Positions 8,557 through 17,944 of a DNA stretch of 51,849 nucleotides are shown piece after piece. The translations under genes were made by a program, and so were the position numbers. This stretch comes from Verrucomicrobiota bacterium (GTDB lineage Bacteria > Verrucomicrobiota > Verrucomicrobiia > Opitutales > Opitutaceae): positions 1 through 51,849 of the forward strand of contig JAEWNN010000135.1 in assembly GCA_023457035.1 (NCBI GenBank), written 5' to 3'. The notes under the pieces were generated by a model. It was not told where the DNA came from and searched no databases. It saw only the letters and a list, made by a program, of their open reading frames with translations. Numbering within the stretch: position 1 is the stretch's first letter; each line of letters begins with the position of its first letter.

Positions 8557-9849
8557 TCAGTGTTTGTGTTCGCCCGCGGCGCCCATGCCGGCGAGGGCGG
8601 CTTGGAGCTGGCTCTCGGAATCGACGAGGAAGAGTGCGCGGGACACGACCCGCTCGCCGGCGGCGAGGCCGTCGCGCACCTCGAGGTACTCGCTCGTGCG
8701 CGCGCCGAGTTTCACGACGCGCGGTTCGAGGCGGTCGTCGGTGCCGGCGACGAAGGCGACGTGGCGCTTGCCGGTGTCGATCACGGAGGCGGCGGGCACG
8801 ACGAGTTTCTCGCCGAGCGGGATCTCGATCTCCACCTCGGCCCAGAGGTCGGGGCGGAGGCGATGTTCGGGGTTGTCGGTCTCGAGTCGTACGGTGCCGC
8901 GACGGGTCACCGGGTCGATGTGCGGATCGATGAACGTGATCGGGGAGGTGAAGGCCGGCAGCGCTGGGCTGGCGAACGTCACCAACGCTTCCTGCCCGAC
9001 CGCGAGCAGCGGGAGGTCGGTCTCGGCGACGCGCGCCTGCAACCAGAGGTGCGAGAGGTCGGCGATCTCGTAGAGCGTGTCGCCGGCCATGAAGGCCTCT
9101 CCTTCCACCGCCTGCTTCGTGAGCACGTGGCCGTTGCGCGGGGAACGGATGAGCAGCTCGGCGCTGGGCGCATCGCGTTCCTCGAGTCCGCGGAGCTCGG
9201 CGGCGTCGATTTCCCAGAGTTCGAGGCGGGCGCGGGCGGCATCGAGCAACGCGGCGGCGCCGGAGCGGCGGACGGCGGGTGCCTCGGCGGGGAGTTGGCG
9301 GAGCGCACGCCAAGCGACGAGGTAGTCGTTCTGCGCGGCGTAGACCTCGGGGCTGTAGACGGTGAGCAGCGGGGCCCCCTGCGCGACGGTGGCGCCGGTG
9401 TAGGCGACGTGGAGTTTGCGCACCCAGCCGCCGAAGCGCGGCGCGATGCGCGAGGTGCGCGTCTCGTCGTGCTCGACGACGGCGACGGCGCGCACGGTCT
9501 GTGCGAGTTCGCGGCGCTCGACCGCAACGGTGGTGAGCCCGATGAGCTGGCGCTTGTCGGCTCCCAGTTCGATCGCGGCCCGCCCGGGCACGGCGGCGTG
9601 GCCATGGGAAGTCGATGCGGCCACGCTCTTGATCGGCACCAGACTCATGCCGCAGATCGGGCAATCGCCGAGACGGTCGGCGACGTAGGTGGGGTGCATC
9701 GGGCAGTGGAATTTCGGCCCGGCGGCGGGAGTCTCGGCGGGGGCGGGCGCCGAGGTGTCGGCGTGGTTGTGCGCGTCGGAGGCGCGGTTGCAGCCGGCGA
9801 GGGCCAGAAGCGCGGAGGCGAACAGGGTGCAGAGGCGGAGATGTTTCAT
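8557..9849 (-). CDS. cusB: CusB-like periplasmic adaptor with N-terminal heavy-metal-binding domain
   Basis: Membrane fusion protein of 430 residues linking the CusA-like pump to the outer-membrane factor. The start ATG at 9849 gives a lipoprotein signal with lipobox LALAGC, then a His-rich linker and a heavy-metal-binding module (FHCPMHP...GDCPICGMSLVPI) seen in many Cus-type adaptors. Next come the barrel and lipoyl parts (RIAPRFGGWVRKLHVAYTG, LLIRSPRNGHVLTKQAVEGE), a beta-barrel (LWLQARVAETDL) and a C-terminal His pair (GEHKH). The start overlaps the stop of the upstream gene in an ATGA, indicating translational coupling. A longer upstream frame exists but belongs to the outer-membrane factor region. 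Confidence 0.92.
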   Translation of the reverse strand: MKHLRLCTLFASALLALAGCNRASDAHNHADTSAPAPAETPAAGPKFHCPMHPTYVADRLGDCPICGMSLVPIKSVAASTSHGHAAVPGRAAIELGADKRQLIGLTTVAVERRELAQTVRAVAVVEHDETRTSRIAPRFGGWVRKLHVAYTGATVAQGAPLLTVYSPEVYAAQNDYLVAWRALRQLPAEAPAVRRSGAAALLDAARARLELWEIDAAELRGLEERDAPSAELLIRSPRNGHVLTKQAVEGEAFMAGDTLYEIADLSHLWLQARVAETDLPLLAVGQEALVTFASPALPAFTSPITFIDPHIDPVTRRGTVRLETDNPEHRLRPDLWAEVEIEIPLGEKLVVPAASVIDTGKRHVAFVAGTDDRLEPRVVKLGARTSEYLEVRDGLAAGERVVSRALFLVDSESQLQAALAGMGAAGEHKH

Positions 9850-11309
9850 TTGGAAGTGGAGTGTTCTGCGGGTAGGGCGGGACCGCTGGGCCCGCCGAGT
9901 TCGCGGCCGGCCCGGCGGTCCGGCCCTACCTCGGAGAGACCTTCCGGCGTGACGCCGGCGGTCATCGCGAGGAGGTCGATCACGGCGAGTTCGCGTTCGC
10001 GCAGGGCGGCGAGGCGCTCGGCCTGCATGGCGAGGTCCATGGCGGCGGCCTCGAGGATCATGGCGGCGGTGCCCGTGCCGGTGTGGTAACCGGACTCGAC
10101 GGTGCGGCGCTGCCGGGCGATGGCGGGCAAGGCCGAGTGGTCGAGGTAGTCGATCATCCGATCGGCCTCGGCGACCATCGCGAGCATGCGCGCGAGCGCG
10201 GCGGCCATGTCGAGTTGCTCGACGGAGACGCGCGCGACGGCGGCCTCGCGCCGCGCATCGGCTACGGCGATGGTCTCGCGAATCTTGGTGCGCCAGATCG
10301 GCAACGTCATCGTTGCGCTCGGGCGCCACATCCACGGCGCGGTCTTCACATCGGCCATCAGGCCCACTGAGAAGTCGGGCGAACCGCCGCGGCGGGCGAG
10401 CTCGGTGCCGGCGACGGTCATCTCGACCATGGCGCGCATGCGGGCGAGGTCGGGATTCGAAGTCTGGACGCGGCGCCAGAGCTCATCGGTGGTGGGGAGC
10501 GCGGTGGGGGTGAGTTTGGCGGCAGGCCAGGCCGGATCGGCGGCGTCGGGCGAGAGGCCGAGCGCGGACTTGAGGCGGGCGCGGGCGGCAGTGCGGCGGT
10601 CGAGGAGCTGGGCGGCCTCGGAACGGAAGCGTTCGGCCGTGTCCGCGGCTTGGATCTGCGCGGCGAGCGAGGCATCCATGCCGCGCCCGGCGGCGTACGC
10701 GCCGGCGGCGAGCAGTTCGCTCTGCTCCGCGGTATCGGCGGAGGCTGAGCGCAGGGCGATGGCGGCATCGAGGTAAGCGAGTTCGATCAGGGCACGACGG
10801 GCCTCGGAGGCGACGCTGACCAGCGTGGCGGAGTATTGGGCACGGGCGACGCCGAGCGCGGCCTCGGCCTCGCGCCCCATGGCGGCGCGCTTGCCGGGGT
10901 TCATGATATCGAACATCACGCCCGGCATGAGCGACATCACCATGGAGGTGATGTCGGCTTGGAAGGTGAGCTGCGGGTCGGGGAGCGACTTCGCAGGCGC
11001 GATGGAATGCTGTGCGGCCTCCCAGTCGTGCCGGGCCGCAGCGACGGCCGGATGGTGGAGCAGGGCGAAGCGCACGAGCTCCTCCGGTGCGGAGTCCGCA
11101 GCGTGCGGAGGGATCGTGGCCGGCGAAGTGGTGCGACGTTCCTCGGACGGGTGCCGCGCAGCAGCGGAGCCCGGCGTCGCGATCCCGGTGGGCCGGTCGG
11201 AAGCGACTGCGAGTGCTCCGCCGAGGAGCGCCGCGGCGAGGAGGAGGCGCCGCCGAAGGGGGCGCGTCGGGCGGATCTTCGATCGGGACTGGGAGCGCGA
11301 GAACGGCAT
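9846..11309 (-). CDS. TolC/CusC-type outer-membrane efflux protein
   Basis: Outer-membrane factor of about 487 residues, first gene of the leftward efflux operon. A basic N-terminus and hydrophobic segment (RRRLLLAAALLGGALAVAS) act as signal sequence. The body has the alternating helical repeats of the family: ALLHHPAVAAARHDWEAA with SLPDPQLTFQ, and later TSNPDLARMRAMVEM. Methionine is frequent (SMVMSLMPGVMFDIMNPG), compatible with copper or silver handling. The C-terminal tail after AGVTPEGLSEVGP is translated from a 60-bp palindromic repeat (9871-9930) of a kind otherwise found in spacers. The start is chosen at the first ATG before the signal sequence; longer starts would run into the divergent promoter region. 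Confidence 0.88.
   Translation of the reverse strand: MPFSRSQSRSKIRPTRPLRRRLLLAAALLGGALAVASDRPTGIATPGSAAARHPSEERRTTSPATIPPHAADSAPEELVRFALLHHPAVAAARHDWEAAQHSIAPAKSLPDPQLTFQADITSMVMSLMPGVMFDIMNPGKRAAMGREAEAALGVARAQYSATLVSVASEARRALIELAYLDAAIALRSASADTAEQSELLAAGAYAAGRGMDASLAAQIQAADTAERFRSEAAQLLDRRTAARARLKSALGLSPDAADPAWPAAKLTPTALPTTDELWRRVQTSNPDLARMRAMVEMTVAGTELARRGGSPDFSVGLMADVKTAPWMWRPSATMTLPIWRTKIRETIAVADARREAAVARVSVEQLDMAAALARMLAMVAEADRMIDYLDHSALPAIARQRRTVESGYHTGTGTAAMILEAAAMDLAMQAERLAALRERELAVIDLLAMTAGVTPEGLSEVGPDRRAGRELGGPSGPALPAEHSTSK
9871..9930. repeat. 60-bp palindromic repeat inside the 3' end of the TolC-like gene
   Basis: It begins GGTAGGGCGGGACCGCTGGG and ends CGGCGGTCCGGCCCTACC. A second 60-bp copy with the same ends lies in the nifH-nifD spacer (28965-29024). 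Here it is translated and supplies about 20 C-terminal residues (PDRRAGRELGGPSGPALPAE). Confidence 0.8.
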
Positions 11310-11406
11310 CGAGGCGGGTGGTTTCCGAACGAGGTACACCGGCCGCCGTGCAATCCCTCGCCGGCGGCGGCCGCGCTTGGCGTGATCCCCGCCCCCACTG
11401 GAGGTT

Positions 11407-11437
11407 TTGAGTGATTCCGCGCGGAATGGTGTACAGT
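11407..11437 (+). promoter_or_regulatory. Possible promoter/operator for the cnrYXH-like genes
   Basis: TTGAGT (11407-11412) and TACAGT (11432-11437) resemble a -35/-10 pair with a 19-base spacer. A 14-bp perfect palindrome ATTCCGCGCGGAAT (11414-11427) lies between them. The site is in the divergent spacer between the efflux operon and the regulatory genes, where an autoregulated promoter is expected. The boxes are weak matches. Confidence 0.3.
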
Positions 11438-11487
11438 GTGACGGTGACCGGTCCGAGTGGAGCGGCGCCGCAACGAGACTTGTCGCC

Positions 11488-11799
11488 ATGAAACCGAACG
11501 AACCACTGATCCAGAACCTGCAGGTGTGGCGGGTGAGCCCGCCGCCGGACGGCCGTTTCCGCGGCGAGGTCTGGCGGCGCATCGACGCGCTCCGGGGCAC
11601 GGGCTCGTGGGCAGGGTTCGTGCGGGCCCATGCGACGGGGCTGGCCGCCGCGGTGGCGCTGACGGCGGGGGTGTCCGGATGGATCGGACACACGGCGGCG
11701 CAGGTCCATGTGCGCGCCGACCGCGACACGCTGCTGGCCGGCTACGTGGCCAGTCTCGACGCCCGGATCCAGACCGGGCTGGACGAGGAGTCCCCGTGA
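11488..11799 (+). CDS. Small single-pass membrane protein, CnrY-like anti-sigma candidate
   Basis: A 103-residue protein with a soluble N-terminus (KPNEPLIQNLQVWRVSPPPDGRFRGEVWRRID), one transmembrane segment (ATGLAAAVALTAGVSGWIG, about residues 50-70) and a short outer tail. I do not recognise a family by sequence alone. Size, topology and position match CnrY, the membrane anti-sigma factor of the cnrYXH metal-sensing system: it is followed directly by a CnrX-like sensor and an ECF sigma factor. The next gene starts GTG inside this gene's stop (GTGA overlap). The start at 11488 is preferred over an upstream in-frame ATG because the upstream part looks non-coding. Confidence 0.65.
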   Translation: MKPNEPLIQNLQVWRVSPPPDGRFRGEVWRRIDALRGTGSWAGFVRAHATGLAAAVALTAGVSGWIGHTAAQVHVRADRDTLLAGYVASLDARIQTGLDEESP

Positions 11800-12290
11800 A
11801 ACACGCCGGCACGGTCGCCCTCGGCTTGGTCGGCGTGGCGCTGGTGGTCGGCGTGCTCGGCTACCGGACCGGCTGCGACCCGGCGCTGCACGCCGCGGCG
11901 GATCGGCGGGATGTGACGGCCTGGCTGAAACGGGACTTTCACCTCAGCGACGCCCAGGTGGCGGCGATCGAGCGACTGCACCGTGAGTACGCGACCGTGT
12001 GCGAGGGACACTGCCTAGCGATCGGCGCGGCGAAGCGGGAGCGCGATGCGCTCCGGCGCGCGCAGCCGACTGATCCGGCGGCGCTGGCGGCGACGGAACA
12101 GCGGATTCGGGCGTTGAGCACGGAGTGCGAGACGTCGCTGCTGCGCCATCTGGAACGGGTGGCGGCGGAGATGCCGCCCGGGGAAGGACGCCGCTACCTC
12201 GAGCTGATGCGGGCGCGCGTGGCGACGTTCGGCCATGGTGGTGCGCCGGAGCTGGATCTGAAGGGCCCGCACGCCGAGCATGGCCACTGA
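11796..12290 (+). CDS. Periplasmic heavy-metal sensor (CnrX/metal-resistance family)
   Basis: A 164-residue protein anchored by an N-terminal hydrophobic helix (VALGLVGVALVVGVLGY) with a helical periplasmic domain. The motif FHLSDAQVAAIERLHREY is typical of the CnrX/CpxP/Spy-like metal-resistance fold. The following EGHC, the second Cys in STECE and the His-rich end (HGGAPELDL...HAEHGH) are candidate metal ligands. In cnrYXH systems this protein senses periplasmic metal and releases the sigma factor from its anti-sigma. It starts with GTG overlapping the previous stop and overlaps the sigma gene by 11 bases, so the three genes are translationally coupled. Confidence 0.8.
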   Translation: MKHAGTVALGLVGVALVVGVLGYRTGCDPALHAAADRRDVTAWLKRDFHLSDAQVAAIERLHREYATVCEGHCLAIGAAKRERDALRRAQPTDPAALAATEQRIRALSTECETSLLRHLERVAAEMPPGEGRRYLELMRARVATFGHGGAPELDLKGPHAEHGH

Positions 12291-12864
12291 GGAGCAAGGC
12301 AACGGCCCGGGCGACGAGCAGCTCATGGAACGCCTGCAGGGGGGCGACGACAGCGCATTGACCGAGCTGATGCGGCGGTGGGAGCTGCCGGTGAAACGGT
12401 TTCTGTTCCGACTGGTCGGCAATGGCGCGGAGGCGGATGACCTCGCGCAGGAGGTTTTCGTGCGCGTCTACACCAAACGCGCCACGTACCGGGCCGGCGC
12501 GCGCTTCTCCGCTTGGCTGTTCACGATCGCGGCGAACCAGGCGCGGAACCGCCTGCGCTGGTGGCGGCGTCGGCCGACGCTTTCGCTCGACGATTGGTTG
12601 GAGACCGGGCGCGAGGTGGCGGACGAGGCGGCGTCGCCGGCCGCGGTGGATCGGGCGCGGGTAGAGGACGAGCGGCGCGAGGCGGTGCAGCGAGCGGTGG
12701 CGGCGCTGCCGCTGGACCAGCGCACGGCGATCGTGCTGTTCGCCTACGAAGGGAAGTCGATGGCGGAGATTGCGGAGATCGCCGGGTGTTCGCCCAAGGC
12801 GGTGGAGAACCGGCTGTACCGCGCGAGGCTCCGGTTGCGCGAACTGGCGGGAGCGGCCGGCTGA
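12280..12864 (+). CDS. ECF-family RNA polymerase sigma factor (CnrH-like)
   Basis: A 194-residue sigma factor. Region 2 is seen in LVGNGAEADDLAQEVFVRVY and FSAWLFTIAANQARNRLRWW. Region 4 is ALPLDQRTAIVLFAYEGKSMAEIAEIAGCS followed by KAVENRLYRARLRLRE. As third gene after a CnrY-like membrane protein and a CnrX-like sensor, it would be held at the membrane until metal is sensed, then transcribe the divergent CusCBA-like operon and its own genes. The ECF class is certain; the regulatory circuit is inferred from gene order. Confidence 0.93.
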   Translation: MATEEQGNGPGDEQLMERLQGGDDSALTELMRRWELPVKRFLFRLVGNGAEADDLAQEVFVRVYTKRATYRAGARFSAWLFTIAANQARNRLRWWRRRPTLSLDDWLETGREVADEAASPAAVDRARVEDERREAVQRAVAALPLDQRTAIVLFAYEGKSMAEIAEIAGCSPKAVENRLYRARLRLRELAGAAG

Positions 12865-12891
12865 ACGGCGGACCGCTCGCGTGCTGGCGAC

Positions 12892-12921
12892 AAAAAAGCC
12901 CAAGACCGGGCGGTCTTGGGC
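12892..12921 (-). terminator. Intrinsic terminator after tRNA-Gln
   Basis: GCCCAAGACC (12898-12907) pairs perfectly with GGTCTTGGGC (12912-12921) around a 4-base loop. Read leftward it is followed by six T (A-run at 12892-12897). It ends tRNA transcription and also lies just after the rightward sigma gene. Confidence 0.88.
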
Positions 12922-12928
12922 GGGAAGA

Positions 12929-13002
12929 TGGCTGCCCGACTAGGGATCGAACCTAGACAAACAGATTCAGAATCTGCTGTGCTACCATTACACCATCGGG
13001 CA
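12929..13002 (-). tRNA. tRNA-Gln (anticodon CTG)
   Basis: Leftward cloverleaf with acceptor TGCCCGA pairing TCGGGCA, anticodon stem GCAGA/TCTGT with loop TTCTGAA (anticodon CTG, reads CAG), and T-arm CTAGGTTCGATCCCTAG. The CCA end is encoded (12931-12929). The intrinsic terminator follows at once. Confidence 0.93.
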
Positions 13003-13148
13003 GTGCTCGCCGAAACGAGGTGGCCGACGGTAGGGTGCGACTCACGCGGCACAAGCGGATTTTTTCGTGAGTTTTGTGTTGGGCGTGGCGGAGTCGGTGG
13101 ACGAGCCGGAACCGGGCGGAACCCACCGTGATTTACGCGGTTGCACCC

Positions 13149-13223
13149 TGGAGCCAGCAGTCGGATTCGAACCGACGACCTACGGTTTACAAAACCGTTG
13201 CACTACCGCTGTGCTATGCTGGC
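13149..13223 (-). tRNA. tRNA-Thr (anticodon TGT)
   Basis: Leftward cloverleaf with acceptor GCCAGCA pairing TGCTGGC, anticodon stem ACGGT/ACCGT with loop TTTGTAA (anticodon TGT, reads ACA), and T-arm GTCGGTTCGAATCCGAC. CCA is encoded at 13151-13149. It lies upstream of tRNA-Gln on the same strand and may share its transcript. Confidence 0.94.
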
Positions 13224-13752
13224 GTCAGAGGCAAGGAGGCGGAAATGAAGCGTCTGTGCGGACCCGGAAGCGACACCGCGGCGACACAAGAGGCGTTTGC
13301 CTCGTTGAGCACCCGCGACACCAAGCCGGGTCGGCGCGTCTCGGACCGCTTCGGCCCGACTCTCAAACAACATTGCCAAGTAACGGCTCACGTCTACCGG
13401 CAGAACCACGCTGCACAAGACAAAGCTTCGGCGCCCCAGCGCCTCGCCACGAAAGGAACGATTCGGTGCGAATGGGCGCGAGGCCGCGGCGGTCGCGGGC
13501 ACCGGACGCACCGATGAGGGGCTTCGCACGCTCCCTGGTCGACCGCGGTCGGGTGGTCGCTGGGTATCGATACGGAAGCGGGCTGCGGCGCGAGGTCGGG
13601 CATGCCGTTGCGAGCGGGGCGCCGGTCCGAAGTGGGGATTCCGACCGCGGCCCGCGGCATGGCCGCAGTGGTTGCCCCGGGCGGTTCGCCCGCCGGACGC
13701 GGCCCGTGTGCCCGCTTCCCCCTTGGCACTTCTCGTGCTCGCGCACGGGCGG
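13224..13752. other. Spacer between tRNA-Thr and nifA
   Basis: About 530 bases without a convincing gene. It should hold the leftward tRNA promoter and the rightward nifA promoter. Open frames here lack protein-like composition. One begins after a good AGGAGG at 13245 but has no recognisable features. I found no clear sigma-54 site. Confidence 0.5.
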
Positions 13753-15423
<1,671 letters not shown>

Positions 15424-15970
15424 CCGATGACGCCGGCGTGGCCCGGTGCTTCAGCCCGGGCCGGCGGATACGAAATGGCGCACCGGTGCCGACGGAGCCG
15501 GGGGCGGTGACACGGCGCTTGCGGCGGACGGAGTCGGGCGGCAGGGGCTGAAGCACCCCGCCACATGGCCCCGGCGATGTGGCAGACTCGATGGACTCAA
15601 GACAGCCGCGGTCTTCTCCGTGAACGACCGTCCCTGTCCGCCGGCGCCGAGGACGGTGGCGGCGACGAGCGGGATGGGGCGGTGAAGATGAAAACCACGC
15701 ATGGGCGCGGGGGTGGGCGGCGGGCGCCCCGAGCACAGGCGTGGCGGATTTCGTCCACCCGCGGGGACGGTGTCCCGGAGTGGGTGAAAACGCCCTACAT
15801 CCGCGTCGTTTTTCGGCGGCGGCCGGCGACAGGTGACCAAGTTTTGCCACGGTCTGCAGGAATGTCGCGTGGGCCGCGGGGCACGGCCGGGCGGTGCCGC
15901 CGGCTGGCATCGGCTCTGCTAAGGAGGAGGGCGAACGTATCCTCCACACCACGCAACCTCCGCTCCTCCC
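15424..15970. other. Repeat-filled spacer with sigma-54 site, upstream of the TRAP genes
   Basis: No convincing gene. It contains two inverted copies of a dispersed repeat with core GGCTGAAGCACC (15438-15463 as GGTGCTTCAGCCCGGGCC, and 15543-15562). A third copy lies near 23799-23820, before modBC. The downstream end carries the sigma-54 site at 15905-15920. Confidence 0.6.
15905..15920 (+). promoter_or_regulatory. Sigma-54 -24/-12 promoter before the TRAP-eutBC operon
   Basis: TGGCATCGGCTCTGCT matches TGGCAC-N5-TTGC(A/T) at the essential GG and GC with the correct 10-base spacing. It would start transcription near 15932, about 39 bases before the TRAP binding-protein ATG. NifA is encoded immediately upstream. 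No TGT-N10-ACA activator site was found in the spacer. Confidence 0.55.
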
Positions 15971-17008
15971 ATGAACAAACGCGAGTTCCTCAAGAAGGCC
16001 TGTATCGGCGCCACCGCGGCGATCGCCGCCCCGTATGTCCTCGGTTCGAAGAAGGCCCCCATCAAGTGGCGCCTGCAGACCTACGCGGGGCCCGCGCTGG
16101 CCGAGCACGTCATCAAGCCCTCGATCGACGCCTTCAACAAGGCGGCCAACGGCGAGATGGTGATCGAGCTGTATTGCGCCGATCAGCTCGTTCCGACGAG
16201 CGAGCTGTTCCGCGCCATGCAGGCGGGCACCATCGACGCCGTGCAGAGCGACGACGACTCGATCGCCTCGCCGGCCGATGTGGCGGTATTCGGTGGATAC
16301 TTCCCCTTCGCCACCCGCTACAGCCTCGACATCCCCACGCTCTTCTACCAGTTCGGCCTCGATAAGATCTGGGAGGAGTCCTACAACGAGATCAAGGGCG
16401 TGACTTGGCTCAGTGCGGGGGCTTGGGATCCCTGCCACTTCGCCACCAAGGCGCCGGTCAACAAGCTCGCCGACCTCAAGGGCAAGAAGGTCTACACCTT
16501 CCCGACCGCCGGCCGCTTCCTCTCCCGCTTTGGCGTGGTGCCCGTGACGCTCCCGTACGAGGACTGCGAGATGGCGCTGCGCACCGGCGAGCTCGACGGT
16601 GTGGCCTGGTCCGGAATCACCGAGGACTACACGGTGGGCTGGGCGGATGTGACGAACTACTTCCTCACGAACAACATCGCCGGCGCCTGGTGCGGTTCGT
16701 ACTTCGCGAACACGAAGTCGTGGGAGAAGGTGCCCGACCACCTCAAGACGTTGTTCAAGCTGTGCATGGACAGTTCGCACTACTATCGCCAGTACTGGTA
16801 CTGGGGCGGCGAGGCCAAGCTCCGTGTCGAGGGGCCGAAGCTCAAGCTCACCACCATTCCCGACGAGGAATGGCAGACCGTCGAGCGCGAGGCCGTGAAG
16901 TTCTGGGACGAGATCGCCGCGACCAGCCCGCGCGCCGCGAAGGTCGTGCAGATCTTCAAGGACTACAACGCGCTCATGCAGAAGGCCGGGCGCCCGTACC
17001 GCGGCTGA
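15971..17008 (+). CDS. TRAP transporter substrate-binding protein (DctP family)
   Basis: Periplasmic solute-binding protein of 345 residues. The N-terminus (NKREFLKKACIGATAAIAAP) is a signal sequence without the twin arginines of a Tat signal. The body shows DctP-family hallmarks: VIELYCADQLVPTSELFRAMQAGTID near the N-terminus, then FPTAGRFLSRFGVVPVTLP and the ligand-region stretch LRTGELDGVAWSGITED. Trp and Asp/Glu residues are frequent, and there is no obvious way to name the ligand. It precedes DctQ and DctM and then ethanolamine ammonia-lyase genes, so ethanolamine or a related amine/amino alcohol is a reasonable guess. TRAP systems more often import organic acids. Confidence 0.9.
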   Translation: MNKREFLKKACIGATAAIAAPYVLGSKKAPIKWRLQTYAGPALAEHVIKPSIDAFNKAANGEMVIELYCADQLVPTSELFRAMQAGTIDAVQSDDDSIASPADVAVFGGYFPFATRYSLDIPTLFYQFGLDKIWEESYNEIKGVTWLSAGAWDPCHFATKAPVNKLADLKGKKVYTFPTAGRFLSRFGVVPVTLPYEDCEMALRTGELDGVAWSGITEDYTVGWADVTNYFLTNNIAGAWCGSYFANTKSWEKVPDHLKTLFKLCMDSSHYYRQYWYWGGEAKLRVEGPKLKLTTIPDEEWQTVEREAVKFWDEIAATSPRAAKVVQIFKDYNALMQKAGRPYRG

Positions 17009-17030
17009 GCTGGCGCCCGCCGCCGAGGTC

Positions 17031-17096
17031 GGGTGCGAGCTTGCTCGCACCGTCTGGTCGGCGCGCCGGTCGAGCGGTGCGAGCAAGCTCGCACCC
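17031..17096. repeat. Pair of palindromic repeats, TGCGAGCTTGCTCGCA
   Basis: GGTGCGAGCTTGCTCGCACC near 17032-17051 recurs near 17076-17095 in inverted form (GAGCAAGCTC core). The two palindromes face each other in the 243-base spacer between the TRAP binding protein and the DctQ gene and belong to the REP-like family of 8432-8489. Confidence 0.75.
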
Positions 17097-17251
17097 TACG
17101 CGGGAACGCCGATGGCGGTAGGCGCGCCGCCGCCGCATGCAGCCATGGCGGCGGTTTCTCCGCCAACGCCCTGCCTCGGGCGGCTAGCGCGCATCGCTCG
17201 TGCCCATCCCCACCATCTCCCCGCCCGCAACCTCGTTCCGAGGACCTCCAC

Positions 17252-17944
17252 ATGTCCGCCGCCGATTTCTCCGAATCCGAACCACCGATGCGCCACGTGC
17301 ATCGCCACTCCCTCGCCTTCATGGGGGCGGGGTTGGCTCCGGCCTATGCCGGCCTCGGCTCCGACCCCGCCCCCCGGGCCGACACGGGACTGCTCAACAC
17401 GTACGAGGCGTACGACCGGCTCGCGCTCGGCGTGGGCGGGTTCCTGCGCGGCTACGTGCGCACGGTCGACACGACCAACCGCGCTGTCGGGCTCTTCGCG
17501 ATGTACCTGCTCTTCGTGATGATGGCCGTGCTGGCCTACGCGATGATCTCCAACGTCGTGTTCAGGTCGCCCGCGATCTGGGTCATGGAGATGGCGCAGT
17601 TCACCATGGCCGCCTACTACCTGCTCGGCGGCGGCTTCTCCTTCCAGGACGATGCGCACGTGCGCATGGACGTCTTCCGCTCCCGCTGGAGCCCGCGCAC
17701 CCAGTACATCGTCGACGCCGCCACCGGCGGGATCGTGCTCTTCTACATGGGCGTGCTGCTCAACGGCGCCGTCTCCAGCTCGCTCTACGCCCTTGAATAC
17801 GGTCAGAAGAACTACACCGCCTGGGCGCCGCCGATGGCGCCGATCAAGATCGTCATGACCGTGGGCATCCTGTTGATGACGCTCCAGGTCGTCGCGCGCC
17901 TCGTTCGCGACCTCGCCGGCGCCTGCGGGAAGGAGCTGCGATGA
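17252..17944 (+). CDS. TRAP transporter small membrane subunit (DctQ family)
   Basis: A 230-residue protein with four predicted membrane segments: VGLFAMYLLFVMMAVLAYAM, then WVMEMAQFTMAAYYLLGGGF, IVLFYMGVLLNGAVSSSLYA and a C-terminal helix around IKIVMTVGILLMTLQVV. The sequence QDDAHVRMDVF is the conserved DctQ loop. It carries an unusually long hydrophilic N-terminus of about 75 residues; the start could be later. Its stop overlaps the DctM start in an ATGA. Confidence 0.88.
   Translation: MSAADFSESEPPMRHVHRHSLAFMGAGLAPAYAGLGSDPAPRADTGLLNTYEAYDRLALGVGGFLRGYVRTVDTTNRAVGLFAMYLLFVMMAVLAYAMISNVVFRSPAIWVMEMAQFTMAAYYLLGGGFSFQDDAHVRMDVFRSRWSPRTQYIVDAATGGIVLFYMGVLLNGAVSSSLYALEYGQKNYTAWAPPMAPIKIVMTVGILLMTLQVVARLVRDLAGACGKELR

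Noticed and set aside
13245..13517. A 90-residue open frame behind a good AGGAGG between tRNA-Thr and nifA
   Set aside because: Composition is low-complexity Arg/Gly-rich and no domain is visible; the Shine-Dalgarno match is likely chance in GC-rich DNA.
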